A stretch of 64,000 bases of DNA from Hoeflea sp. (GCA_019084245.1 JAHRFE010000040.1:97680-161679), one strand, 5' to 3'. Shown: positions 28,126 to 34,973, counted from the first letter of the stretch. A program made the numbers and translations. Notes: a model not told the origin generated them from the letters alone.

Positions 28126-28210
28126 GCCCCTTTGGCGGAATTGGTAGACGCGCCGCACTCAAAATGCGGTTCCGAAAGGAGTTCCGGTTCGAGTCCGGAA
28201 GGGGGCACCA
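28126..28210 (+). tRNA. tRNA-Leu(CAA)
   Basis: The 85-nt sequence folds as a class II tRNA: acceptor stem GCCCCTT pairing with AGGGGGC, D-loop with GGTAGACG, anticodon stem CCGCA/TGCGG around loop CTCAAAA, giving anticodon CAA, a variable arm of leucine type, and T-arm GGTTCGAGTCC. The CCA end is encoded. The 3' end (last 18 nt) is duplicated at 33103-33120, marking it as the integration site of the downstream island; insertion restored the complete tRNA. Confidence 0.95.
28193..28210 (+). repeat. left attachment repeat (3' end of tRNA-Leu)
   Basis: The 18-nt block GTCCGGAAGGGGGCACCA is the T-arm 3' half, acceptor strand and CCA end of tRNA-Leu. An identical copy lies at 33103-33120, and with one mismatch the match extends to 21 nt. 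Together the two copies delimit the integrated element. Confidence 0.9.
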
Positions 28211-28299
28211 CCACTCCCTGATTTCTGTCAAGGAAATCAACACATTCAAAGCCTTACGCGCTTTCGGAGTACAGTTTTCCGTACAGTTCGGAGGACGGT

Positions 28300-29700
28300 A
28301 TGAGGCTTTCCGTGGTGCTGAAATATCTCAGAAGAACTAGAGGCGGTATAGGCTATAGGCGGGATTTCCCAGCTGGGCTTCGGGCCGTGCTTGGCCTGTC
28401 CACCTTCACTCAGCCCCTCGGAAAGACTGAGGTGGATGCCGCCCGCAACTGGGGAAACGCCAACAAGGCCTATGAAAAGCTGGTGCAGGATGCGGCGCGG
28501 CAGGTCGTGTCTCAGGCGTCACCGGGGGCAACGGCTTCTCCACTTGAGAAACACCGGGAGATGAGCCGGTATCTGAGGTCACTCGGGTTAGGCCGGGCTG
28601 CGCCGATTGTCTATCACGGCGACACTGTGGCGCTTGAGGAGGCGGAAGGCCGGGAGGCTGTGGCGGAAGCCATTCTCGACAACTACAGGAACCACTCAGG
28701 GCCGGATGAGTTTAGGCCGCTTTCTCCGGAAGACGAACGGAGGGTGCGGGCGTTGAATAGCGGGATGGGGTCTTCACCGTCTCCAAAGCTGAGTGACGCT
28801 GTGGCGCTGTATTTCAAGGAGCGGCCCCAGCAAGCCCAGCATAAGGAGCGGCAACGAATAAACAGGGCGGTGCGGCGGCTTGAGGCGCTTCTCGGGCCTG
28901 ATCCCGCTATCACCGGGATAAGCCGGGAGGATGCCAGAGGCTTTCGTGACAGTTTGTTTGCAGGGGGACTTGCCCCCGGCTCCGTCAATCGGGAGCTGGT
29001 TATCATCAAGGCCATCTTCAATATGGCCAAAAGGGAGTTTGAGCTTCCGAATTGGGCGAACCCCTTCAACGGCGTCTCTCAGCAGGACGACGATGCCGAC
29101 GTTGACAAGCGTCTGCCTCTAAAACAGGACATACGAGCGGCTGTTCTCAGGCGTCTTGAGACGCGATGCAGGGAGGTGGACTTTTCGCGCATCTGGAGGC
29201 TGCTTGACGGTACAGGTTGTCGCCTTGCGGAGATTACGGGGGTCCGGGTGGGCGATATGAAGCTGGAAGCGGCTCTCCCACATATCGATCTTGTGGAAAT
29301 ACCAGAGCGGGGCCTGAAGACGACATCGGCGCGGCGTCTAGTCCCACTGGTGGGCGATGCCTTGGTTGCCGCCAAAGAGGCTGTCGAGGCTTCTGTGGAT
29401 GGGGTCTTCCTGTTCAAGCGATACGCCCGTAAGGGCGGTCCTACGGCGGCGTCTAAGAGCTTGATGAACCACCTGCGGACTGTCTCAGGCGACAAGCGCC
29501 ATGTTGTCCACTCTCTCCGTCACACAATGGCCGATCGCCTTGAGGAAGCGGAAGTACCTCAGGACGTGCGCAATGGCATTCTGGGTCACATGCAGACCGG
29601 CACGGGGGCAATCACCTACGGGTCTAGGGAGACGCGCTTGAGGGTGACGACGGCGGCGATGAGAAAGGCGTTCGGCTTGGCAGGAGGCGATAGCCCCTAG
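28300..29700 (+). CDS. int: site-specific tyrosine integrase
   Basis: This 466-residue tyrosine recombinase has the catalytic residues in order: Arg308 in GTGCRLAEITGVRVGDM, His404 and Arg407 in HSLRH, His430 in ILGHMQ, and Tyr440 in ITYGS. A SAM-like core-binding domain precedes the catalytic part (about residues 160-260). GGAGG lies 5 nt before the ATG. It begins 89 bp from the attachment repeat and would excise or integrate the island at tRNA-Leu. Sites resembling integrase arm-type repeats (GGAGTACAGTT at 28266-28276) lie just ahead of it. Confidence 0.93.
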   Translation: MRLSVVLKYLRRTRGGIGYRRDFPAGLRAVLGLSTFTQPLGKTEVDAARNWGNANKAYEKLVQDAARQVVSQASPGATASPLEKHREMSRYLRSLGLGRAAPIVYHGDTVALEEAEGREAVAEAILDNYRNHSGPDEFRPLSPEDERRVRALNSGMGSSPSPKLSDAVALYFKERPQQAQHKERQRINRAVRRLEALLGPDPAITGISREDARGFRDSLFAGGLAPGSVNRELVIIKAIFNMAKREFELPNWANPFNGVSQQDDDADVDKRLPLKQDIRAAVLRRLETRCREVDFSRIWRLLDGTGCRLAEITGVRVGDMKLEAALPHIDLVEIPERGLKTTSARRLVPLVGDALVAAKEAVEASVDGVFLFKRYARKGGPTAASKSLMNHLRTVSGDKRHVVHSLRHTMADRLEEAEVPQDVRNGILGHMQTGTGAITYGSRETRLRVTTAAMRKAFGLAGGDSP

Positions 29701-30153
29701 AGGCATCAGGGAAGCCCGTGGGGCGCGATGGGTGTTTTCAGCTAGGGCGGGAGCCAGGAAGCCCCTGTAGGCCTGTGTTGGCCTCCCACGGGCAGAGGGG
29801 CGGCTGTTCGTTCATGCATGACCGTTTCGTCGTCGCCTTCACCGTCTCCTCGGGCGCAACTTGGGTGATCCGTGGGGTATAGGACGGGGAGTATCTTCTT
29901 CTCCACCCGTCACAATCACGCCGGGGGTCACTCGGGGGTCCCTCGGGGAGCCTTGGGGCTACACCCGATCTGAGGAAGGGGCACCACGGGGTACACTGTG
30001 CGGGACCTGCGGGATACACCCGTGGGTCTCTTGGGGAAATGACGAGAGAAGTCATCTAAACACTTGGGGCATCTGGGGTTATCTCGGGGTTACCCTGAGA
30101 TACCTATAGGGTCACTCCACTATATCTCCACCCTGTGCTGTACTGGGACATAA
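29701..30153. other. gene-free G-rich segment inside the island
   Basis: This 453-bp stretch lies between the convergent integrase and recombinase genes. I see no supportable gene: open frames on either strand (for example 29738-30055 minus and 29861-30109 plus) encode Pro/Arg/Gly-rich low-complexity sequence without ribosome sites. It holds many runs of four or five G on the plus strand (29923-29958 and 30066-30089) and a 7-bp hairpin TCTCGGG/CCTGAGA at 30082-30100. It could be a recombination site, a structured RNA or a degraded region. Confidence 0.6.
29923..29958 (+). repeat. four-run G-quadruplex motif with 11-nt period
   Basis: Runs of 5, 5, 4 and 4 guanines start at 29923, 29934, 29945 and 29955 and are separated by three 6-nt loops (TCACTC, TCCCTC, AGCCTT). 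This exactly fits the G4 consensus with equal loops, and the near-constant 11-nt spacing looks like a short degenerate tandem repeat. A second cluster (GGGG at 30066, 30075, 30086) follows 100 bp later. Confidence 0.75.
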
Positions 30154-30825
30154 TTATCCACCCCTAATTTCTAGGGGTCTGTTGAGCGCCCGTGATACCT
30201 GCATCGGTGTCCATTTCCCCCCCCTTGATGTCGCCACCTTCATAGTCTCAAGAGCGCCAGCGATGGCGGCGAGCGTTTGTCCACTGTCGCGCATGGGCCG
30301 GATGATCCTTAGGACCTTCGCGGCTTCCCGGTCTGCCTTGGCTTGGACGGCGACGTTGCGGGCGGCTGTCTTGTCTCTCAGGCCCCCCAGCTTCTTCCCT
30401 CGGGCCTTTGCGGCGGCGAGAGCGTCCTTCGTGCGCCGGGAGATGAAGTCCCGCTCCTGCTCAGCCAAGGCGGCGTAGATGTGGAGGGAGAACTTGTCCG
30501 CCTGAGGCATCTGGGCGACCCTCAGCTTAACGCGGGGGTCATCCATGAGGGCGGAAATAAAAGCCACCTTGCGGCTGAGGCGGTCCAGCTTGGCAATGAG
30601 AAGCTCCGCTCCTGTCTTCCGCACCATCTCCAACGCCGCCGCAAGCTGTGGCCTGTCGTCATCGCCGCCTGACTGCACGTCAGAGAACCGTCCAAGGACT
30701 TCCCAAGGCTCCTCGGAGAAGTGGGATAGGAAGATGGAGATGTCCCGTTCCTGGGCCTCTAAGCCCAGCCCAGAGCGGCCTTGATCCTTCGTGCTTACGC
30801 GGGTGTAGACAACATATCGCTGCAT
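30154..30825 (-). CDS. serine recombinase (resolvase/invertase family)
   Basis: The 223-residue protein has the N-terminal serine-recombinase signature [22 protein letters not shown] with the catalytic Ser at about residue 10, [17 protein letters not shown], and the [28 protein letters not shown] helix. A C-terminal helix-turn-helix (about 180-215, [15 protein letters not shown] ... [12 protein letters not shown]) binds DNA. The start at 30825 (MQRYVVYTR) fits the family. It may resolve dimers or invert DNA; no clear res site is identified, but a palindrome CAACGTTCGTTG lies at 30882-30893. Confidence 0.9.
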   Translation of the reverse strand: MQRYVVYTRVSTKDQGRSGLGLEAQERDISIFLSHFSEEPWEVLGRFSDVQSGGDDDRPQLAAALEMVRKTGAELLIAKLDRLSRKVAFISALMDDPRVKLRVAQMPQADKFSLHIYAALAEQERDFISRRTKDALAAAKARGKKLGGLRDKTAARNVAVQAKADREAAKVLRIIRPMRDSGQTLAAIAGALETMKVATSRGGKWTPMQVSRALNRPLEIRGG

Positions 30826-30881
30826 GATCTGGGCCTTCCTTGGGCTGTCCAGAGCACCATGACATGGCATTTATCTAACGT

Positions 30882-30893
30882 CAACGTTCGTTG
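30882..30893. promoter_or_regulatory. palindrome upstream of the recombinase gene
   Basis: CAACG-TT-CGTTG is a perfect 12-bp palindrome 57 bp upstream of the recombinase start, next to a partial direct copy (AACGTCAACGTT). It could be an operator or part of a recombination site. The rest of the 281-bp region between this gene and the reverse transcriptase gene shows nothing I can name. Confidence 0.3.
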
Positions 30894-31106
30894 TGCTTGA
30901 TATGGATGATGCCATAGCAATCCATCCGCCGGTATCAAGAGCGCTATGCTAGGCACGTATGCCTTGCGACAACTCGGGTATAGGAAAGAGCCAAGCCGTA
31001 GGGGCACCCGTACCGGGGGATATTGGCTTTAGAGGGTATACGTAATTCCTCAAAGGATTTTTGGTGGAGATGGTCGCGATGTTCCAGCCATCACCGTTTC
31101 CTTTGA

Positions 31107-31988
31107 TCACTCGCTCCGGTTTCCAGCCCTAACCTGACCGATTTGCGCTATGCGGCCCCGAAGCTCTGCCGAGAGCGCACCGATTGTTTCTGGAGAATTT
31201 GACTGTTCCAGTCGGTTTCTCACTTCCAAGATTTTTTTCAGCTGCCGATTGGGTACGACGACGCCAGCGCCCCTTACGATGACGCCGGTGATCTCAGCGG
31301 GGCGATCACGTCTGGAGCGTTCTTTATGCCGTGCATATCTGTGCCCATGGCGGAACATTGTCTTTTTCACCGACCAAATCATGGCTTCTGGCACAACAGC
31401 TCCCGAAATAGTCAAGTCATCCGCATAGACGCTGAGCTTGCAGCCAGCAGAATTTACCAATGTTGAAATCTCCGTCCACATATCGACGTAGCAGAAGTAG
31501 GCAAGGATTGGACTGCACGGACTTCCTTGCGGCAGAACACCCTCATGAGTGACTATTTTTGCTAGTATGACGGCCACATCTGCCGGGCATTCCATCCGCG
31601 TCCGAAAGAACCAGATTGCTTTGTGTATCGTGCAGCTGGGAAAGAAATCCATGATGTCCAGTAGACGGATCGATCTGGAGCCTATGTGAAGTGCTGCATT
31701 TCCAACATAGGATCGACCTGCGACCGGTGCAAACAGATAGTCGGGGGGAGCAATCCTTGAAAGTAAGCCTGCTATCCGCGACTGAACGTCTTTAAGCGGG
31801 GCAATCGGCGCATTTATCTCTCTGTTGCCGCCGTTCTTTTTTTGCTTACTGAACTTGTGGTATCCATTCTCAAGATTTGCAAGTTGCTGCAATTTCTTGG
31901 GCGAGACACGCAGTAGCTTCGCAAGCTTGGCCTTTGAAGACAGCCTGAAAAACGGACTATCACGGTATGTGTATTTACGCCGTTCCAT
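31107..31988 (-). CDS. retron-type reverse transcriptase
   Basis: The 293-residue protein has the RT blocks in order: an N-terminal SSKAKLAKLLRVSPKKL region, REINAPIAPLKDVQSRI, DIMDFFPS (111-118, first catalytic Asp), LPQGSPCSP (152-160), and YADD (188-191) followed by LTISG. Two retron hallmarks are visible: NAALH at 97-101 (NAxxH, region X) and ITG at 233-235 (VTG-like, region Y). No maturase, endonuclease or CRISPR partner is present, and the length is typical of a stand-alone retron RT. It would make msDNA from an adjacent RNA. Its ATG lies inside the end of the HTH gene (14-nt overlap), so translation is coupled. Retrons generally protect against phages through a linked effector; that role is inferred. 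Confidence 0.92.
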   Translation of the reverse strand: MERRKYTYRDSPFFRLSSKAKLAKLLRVSPKKLQQLANLENGYHKFSKQKKNGGNREINAPIAPLKDVQSRIAGLLSRIAPPDYLFAPVAGRSYVGNAALHIGSRSIRLLDIMDFFPSCTIHKAIWFFRTRMECPADVAVILAKIVTHEGVLPQGSPCSPILAYFCYVDMWTEISTLVNSAGCKLSVYADDLTISGAVVPEAMIWSVKKTMFRHGHRYARHKERSRRDRPAEITGVIVRGAGVVVPNRQLKKILEVRNRLEQSNSPETIGALSAELRGRIAQIGQVRAGNRSE

Positions 31989-32277
31989 CTGCCGTCTTCA
32001 CCTCAATAAATTGAAGGAACTTAAGAACCTTTCCAGCTATTTGTGAGCGTGAGCGAGAGGCCTTGTTTGGTTCAGATATGTTCTCGGCAAAAAAAAGAAT
32101 GGACGACGAAGGTATCCCGAAAGCTTTTGCGTACTTGTCTATAACCTCTAGAGAGGGCGTCTTCTTCCCACTCTCGATCTCAGAAACATAAGACTTTGAA
32201 AGCCCAAGAAGATCAGCAAGGTCTTGTTGCTTCATGTCATGATAGACGCGGATTAGGCGTAGTGCTTCCGCCAACAT
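31975..32277 (-). CDS. XRE-family helix-turn-helix protein
   Basis: A 100-residue protein with an N-terminal XRE/Cro HTH at about residues 6-62: MKQQDLADLLGLSKSYVSEIESGKKTPSLEVIDKYAKAFGIP, a textbook match. The remainder (63-100) is polar and basic. AAGGGAG lies upstream of the ATG. It sits between the small membrane protein gene (42 bp away) and the reverse transcriptase gene, which it overlaps by 14 nt. It may repress the unit or act as antitoxin-like partner; retron systems with HTH companions are known, but I cannot assign a type without a search. Confidence 0.9.
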   Translation of the reverse strand: MLAEALRLIRVYHDMKQQDLADLLGLSKSYVSEIESGKKTPSLEVIDKYAKAFGIPSSSILFFAENISEPNKASRSRSQIAGKVLKFLQFIEVKTADGTA

Positions 32278-32319
32278 GTAACTCTCCCTTAAAGAATTTG
32301 CAGATACAATGGACGCGAC

Positions 32320-32484
32320 TTAGCTATCAGGATCTCTCGAAAGAGCACTCCAAATCCGCCAGATGCGATAAGCAAGGTTACCCATAAGGATAGCCCACTT
32401 AAGCAGGGTCCCAGAGCGGACCCAGCGGGGCCACTTCCGTTTCCTTTTCAGTCGCTGTTGTCGCTCGTCAGTCCTAAAGACCAT
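32320..32484 (-). CDS. small cationic, Trp-rich membrane protein (candidate retron effector)
   Basis: A 54-residue frame with a strong ribosome site: AAGGAGG, 5 nt spacer, ATG at 32484. The first 23 residues are very basic (MVFRTDERQQ RLKRKRKWPR WVR pattern), then about residues 25-46 form a hydrophobic, partly amphipathic helix (TLLKWAILMGNLAYRIWRIW), and the tail is short. Five tryptophans occur in 54 residues. It starts the three-gene unit with the HTH and reverse transcriptase genes. Such proteins commonly damage the membrane in toxin modules; that function is inference. An upstream in-frame start (32505) has no ribosome site. I know no named family for it. Confidence 0.65.
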   Translation of the reverse strand: MVFRTDERQQRLKRKRKWPRWVRSGTLLKWAILMGNLAYRIWRIWSALSRDPDS

Positions 32485-32493
32485 TACAGCCTC

Positions 32494-32727
32494 CTTCTCG
32501 TTCACTCACGCTGCGGAACTGCGACGTGAGGTCATCTCAAACGAGAAGCGGATAACGACAACCAAACCATAGTACCAGAGACCCGCAGTCATCGCGGGTC
32601 TCGCTTCGCCCTCCGTCGGTCACCGGGGCATGAGCCGGGCCTGTGGCGGACAAGCGACAGGAGGATAACCTCCCACAGGTCCGAAGACCCAAAATATGAT
32701 GACTTTTCCTTCCACTTTGACTGACTG
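32494..32727 (-). ncRNA. candidate retron msr-msd RNA
   Basis: On the minus strand, starting near 32727 behind a plausible promoter, there are four stem-loops: an 11-bp stem (32683-32673 with 32646-32636, one G-U pair) enclosing a smaller GGAGG/CCTCC-like stem; a 4-bp UUCG tetraloop hairpin overlapping its 5' arm; a perfect 9-bp stem with 7-nt loop at 32602-32578; and a two-part long hairpin at 32548-32494 (9-bp outer stem, 6-bp inner stem). This density, directly upstream of a retron RT unit, suits msr-msd. The 7-nt stretch AGTCATC (32704-32698) complements the loop GATGACT. The exact ends and the branch guanosine are not established. Confidence 0.45.
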
Positions 32728-32732
32728 GTTGA

Positions 32733-32760
32733 GAGATAGCAGGTCTCACAATCAAGTCAA
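32733..32760 (-). promoter_or_regulatory. candidate promoter of the retron unit
   Basis: A -35 TTGACT (32760-32755) and -10 TATCTC (32738-32733) are spaced by 16 nt on the minus strand. Transcription would begin near 32727, giving the structured leader, then the small membrane protein, HTH and RT genes. A dyad TTGACT...AGTCAA and TGAGA...TCTCA overlaps the promoter (32760-32717) and could be an operator for the HTH protein. Confidence 0.4.
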
Positions 32761-32783
32761 GAACTAAATTCGCTGAGAGCGAA

Positions 32784-33102
32784 CATTGTTCTGAGGCTTA
32801 TTCGCGGCCAGTAACAGAGAAAACGAGGCATATCACCTGAAAATGAGCGCTGTAGAGGCAAAGTCTCAAAGGTACACGACGCGTTCCCCTTGGCCTGCCT
32901 GCGGAGTTAGCAGACCCCAAGTTAACCTGGTGCCTGCGATGGCGGTTGTCTAACGTGAAAAAACTGTGGTGTGGGGAGGAGTACGATTTAGGGACTGGTT
33001 GGAGTACGATTGACCGAACTGCAAGATTAGGGTACTAGATATATTCGATATATAATTCAATGGCTTAATGGTTATCAAATCATGTCGACATCATCATTCC
33101 GG
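32784..33102. other. gene-free right end of the island
   Basis: No gene is supported in these 319 bp. It contains an 11-nt direct repeat GGAGTACGATT at 32978-32988 and 33001-33011, close to a variant (GGAGTACAGTT) near the left end of the island at 28266-28276, which suggests integrase arm-type sites. An AT-rich tract with ATATATTCGATATATA lies at 33037-33055. Confidence 0.5.
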
Positions 33103-33120
33103 GTCCGGAAGGGGGCACCA
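33103..33120 (+). repeat. right attachment repeat of the island
   Basis: An exact copy of the last 18 nt of tRNA-Leu (28193-28210). It is followed by TTTTTTTGCG, which fits the former terminator of the tRNA before insertion. The preceding bases differ from the tRNA at one position within 21 nt. Confidence 0.9.
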
Positions 33121-33170
33121 TTTTTTTGCGATGCCGCGCGATTTACGCCGCAGCCGGGCAGGCGAACGTC

Positions 33171-34973
33171 TCAGCTCTGATGAATATAGCGTCCGGGTGC
33201 CGGTTCGAGCGGTGGATAGCCTCTCCCCGGCGCACCCACCGATGGCGGATCAGACTTGCCGGAGCTTCTTGCAGACAGCCAATCGATCCATTTCGGCCAC
33301 CACGATCCTTCCCGCGGTTCGGATTTTGCAAACCAGGTGTTGGGATCGACGTAAAGCGCACCTGACGGCCGATGCCCGATACGGTAGTGACGATGCGGAT
33401 GTCCCGGTTCTGAAAGAATGCCGCCATTGTGTCCGCCGCTGGTGAGCAGGAAGGTCAGGTCGCCATCCGTGAACAGGCGGGTTTTGTAAACCGATTTCCA
33501 CGGCGCGATGTGATCGGCTTCGGTTCCGACCACGAAGATCGGGGCAGAGATATCCTTGAGGGCAACCACCCGCCCCTCGACCGCGAAGCGCCCGGCGGAA
33601 AGCCGGTTTTCGAGAAACAATCCGCGCAGGTACTCCGAATGCATGCGCGCCGGCATGCGCGTGGTGTCGGTGTTCCAGACGCCGATATCGGTGGGGAGAT
33701 CCTCCCGGCCGAGATAATAGCGCTGCACGGCGCGGGTGTAGATCAGGTCCTCCGCCCGGATCGAGGCAAAGGCGCGGGCCATCTGCGGACGGTCGAGATA
33801 GCCCTGGTCCCACATCATATCCTCCAGAAACGCAACCTGGCTTTCGTCGAGGAACAGCAGCAGCTCGCCAGCTTCGGAGAAATCCACCTGAGCGGCCATC
33901 AGGGTGATGCTGGCGAGCCTGTCGTCATGGTCCCGCGCCATCGCCGCCGCCGTGATGGCCAGCATGGTGCCGCCCAGGCAATAGCCGTTGGCGTGAATCT
34001 TCCGCCCCGGCACAATCGCACTGATCGCATCCAGGGCAGCCATCACCCCCCGCTTCCGGTAGTCCTCCAAGGACAGGTCGCGTTGATCGGCCGTCGGATT
34101 GCACCATGAAATCGCAAAGACGGTGAAGCCCTTCCCGACCAGATAATTCACAAGGGAATTGTGCGGAGACAGATCGAGAATGTAATACTTCATGATCCAG
34201 GCAGGCACGATCAACACCGGCTCGGCCTGCACCTTGCCGGTTTGCGGTGTGTATTGCAGCAGTTCGAAAATGTCATTGCGATAGACGACCTGGCCCGGCG
34301 TGCAGGCGAGGTCCTTGCCCGGCTGGTAGCCTTCGGGCGGCGGCGTGTGCGCCTGGCTCAGCGTGTGGAGCATGTCCTCAGCGGCGTGGACCGCGCCTTC
34401 GACCAGATTGCGGCCGCCGGTTCTGGCAGTCTCGGCCATGATCTCAGGGTTCAACCAGGGGAAATTCGAGGGCGAAACGGTGTCGAGCAACTGGCGGACC
34501 AGAAACCGGGTACGATCGGAATCCTGCCGACGCAAGCCGCGCACCTCCTCGGTCGCATGATCCCACCAGTCCTGTGTGGCCAGAAAACCCTGCTGCCACA
34601 GGCTGAAAGGCGTGTCTTTCCAGCCGGGATCGGTAAACCGGTGATCGTAGACCTTCGGTGAAAAAGGCTCTGCCGGCGATCCGCCAGCCAAGGATTTCAC
34701 ACTGAAGTCCATCAGTTTCAGAGCGTTGGTCCGGGCGTGCTCGGCAAGTTCCATCTGGCGCCCCGGCGCGCGGGCGAGATGCATTGCCCAATCGGTCCAG
34801 GTTTCAATCAGGCCAAACGGCGACACGCCGCCCGTTGCCCGTGCAACAGTGCCGCGCACCAACCGGTCAAATTCTGCGTAAGGGCGTTTCTCAGTCTTCG
34901 CCGTGGCTGAGGGCATCCGGAGCTCCACGGGCAAATTTTGCGTTACCTTCAATCTGGTCGCTTTGCTGGGCAT
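33171..34973 (-). CDS. phaC: poly(3-hydroxyalkanoate) synthase, class I
   Basis: The 600-residue synthase polymerises (R)-3-hydroxyacyl-CoA into storage polyester. Seen: the N-terminal PhaC domain (WTDWAMHLARAPGRQMELAEHA), the lipase-like box HANGYCLGGTMLA with catalytic Cys at about residue 332, the Asp in VGTEADHIAPWKSVYKT, and the His in GGHNGGILSEPG. Length is class I. It lies just outside the island and diverges from an acyl-CoA synthetase gene; an FNR-like dyad lies between them. GAGGA precedes the ATG at 34973. Confidence 0.93.
   Translation of the reverse strand: MPSKATRLKVTQNLPVELRMPSATAKTEKRPYAEFDRLVRGTVARATGGVSPFGLIETWTDWAMHLARAPGRQMELAEHARTNALKLMDFSVKSLAGGSPAEPFSPKVYDHRFTDPGWKDTPFSLWQQGFLATQDWWDHATEEVRGLRRQDSDRTRFLVRQLLDTVSPSNFPWLNPEIMAETARTGGRNLVEGAVHAAEDMLHTLSQAHTPPPEGYQPGKDLACTPGQVVYRNDIFELLQYTPQTGKVQAEPVLIVPAWIMKYYILDLSPHNSLVNYLVGKGFTVFAISWCNPTADQRDLSLEDYRKRGVMAALDAISAIVPGRKIHANGYCLGGTMLAITAAAMARDHDDRLASITLMAAQVDFSEAGELLLFLDESQVAFLEDMMWDQGYLDRPQMARAFASIRAEDLIYTRAVQRYYLGREDLPTDIGVWNTDTTRMPARMHSEYLRGLFLENRLSAGRFAVEGRVVALKDISAPIFVVGTEADHIAPWKSVYKTRLFTDGDLTFLLTSGGHNGGILSEPGHPHRHYRIGHRPSGALYVDPNTWFAKSEPREGSWWPKWIDWLSARSSGKSDPPSVGAPGRGYPPLEPAPGRYIHQS

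Larger units (their letters stand above)
28211..33120. mobile_element. tRNA-Leu-integrated genomic island carrying a retron-like system
   Basis: The element is 4,910 bp and is flanked by an 18-nt direct repeat of the tRNA-Leu 3' end. The first gene inside is a tyrosine integrase reading inwards from the tRNA. After the right repeat comes TTTTTTTGCG, a T-run that fits the original tRNA terminator displaced by the insertion. Contents: integrase, a gene-free G-rich segment, serine recombinase, and a minus-strand unit encoding reverse transcriptase, HTH protein, small membrane protein and a structured upstream RNA. There are no conjugation, replication or capsid genes, so it is probably mobilised by its integrase or a helper. 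Confidence 0.88.

Noticed and set aside
29738-30055. 105-codon minus-strand frame in the G-rich stretch
   Set aside because: Low-complexity Pro/Arg/Gly product from the G-run repeats, no ribosome site.
31107-31988. Group II intron or diversity-generating element
   Set aside because: The RT has no maturase or endonuclease domain, there is no intron RNA domain V-like sequence beside it, and no template/variable repeat pair was seen.
32537-32755. 72-codon minus-strand frame upstream of the small membrane protein gene
   Set aside because: Lies inside the hairpin-rich region and has no ribosome site; better explained as non-coding RNA.
28126-33120. CRISPR array or CRISPR-associated RT
   Set aside because: No direct-repeat/spacer pattern and no cas genes in the island or window.
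33068-33445. 125-codon frame across the right attachment repeat
   Set aside because: Spans the att site and the antisense of phaC; no coding features.
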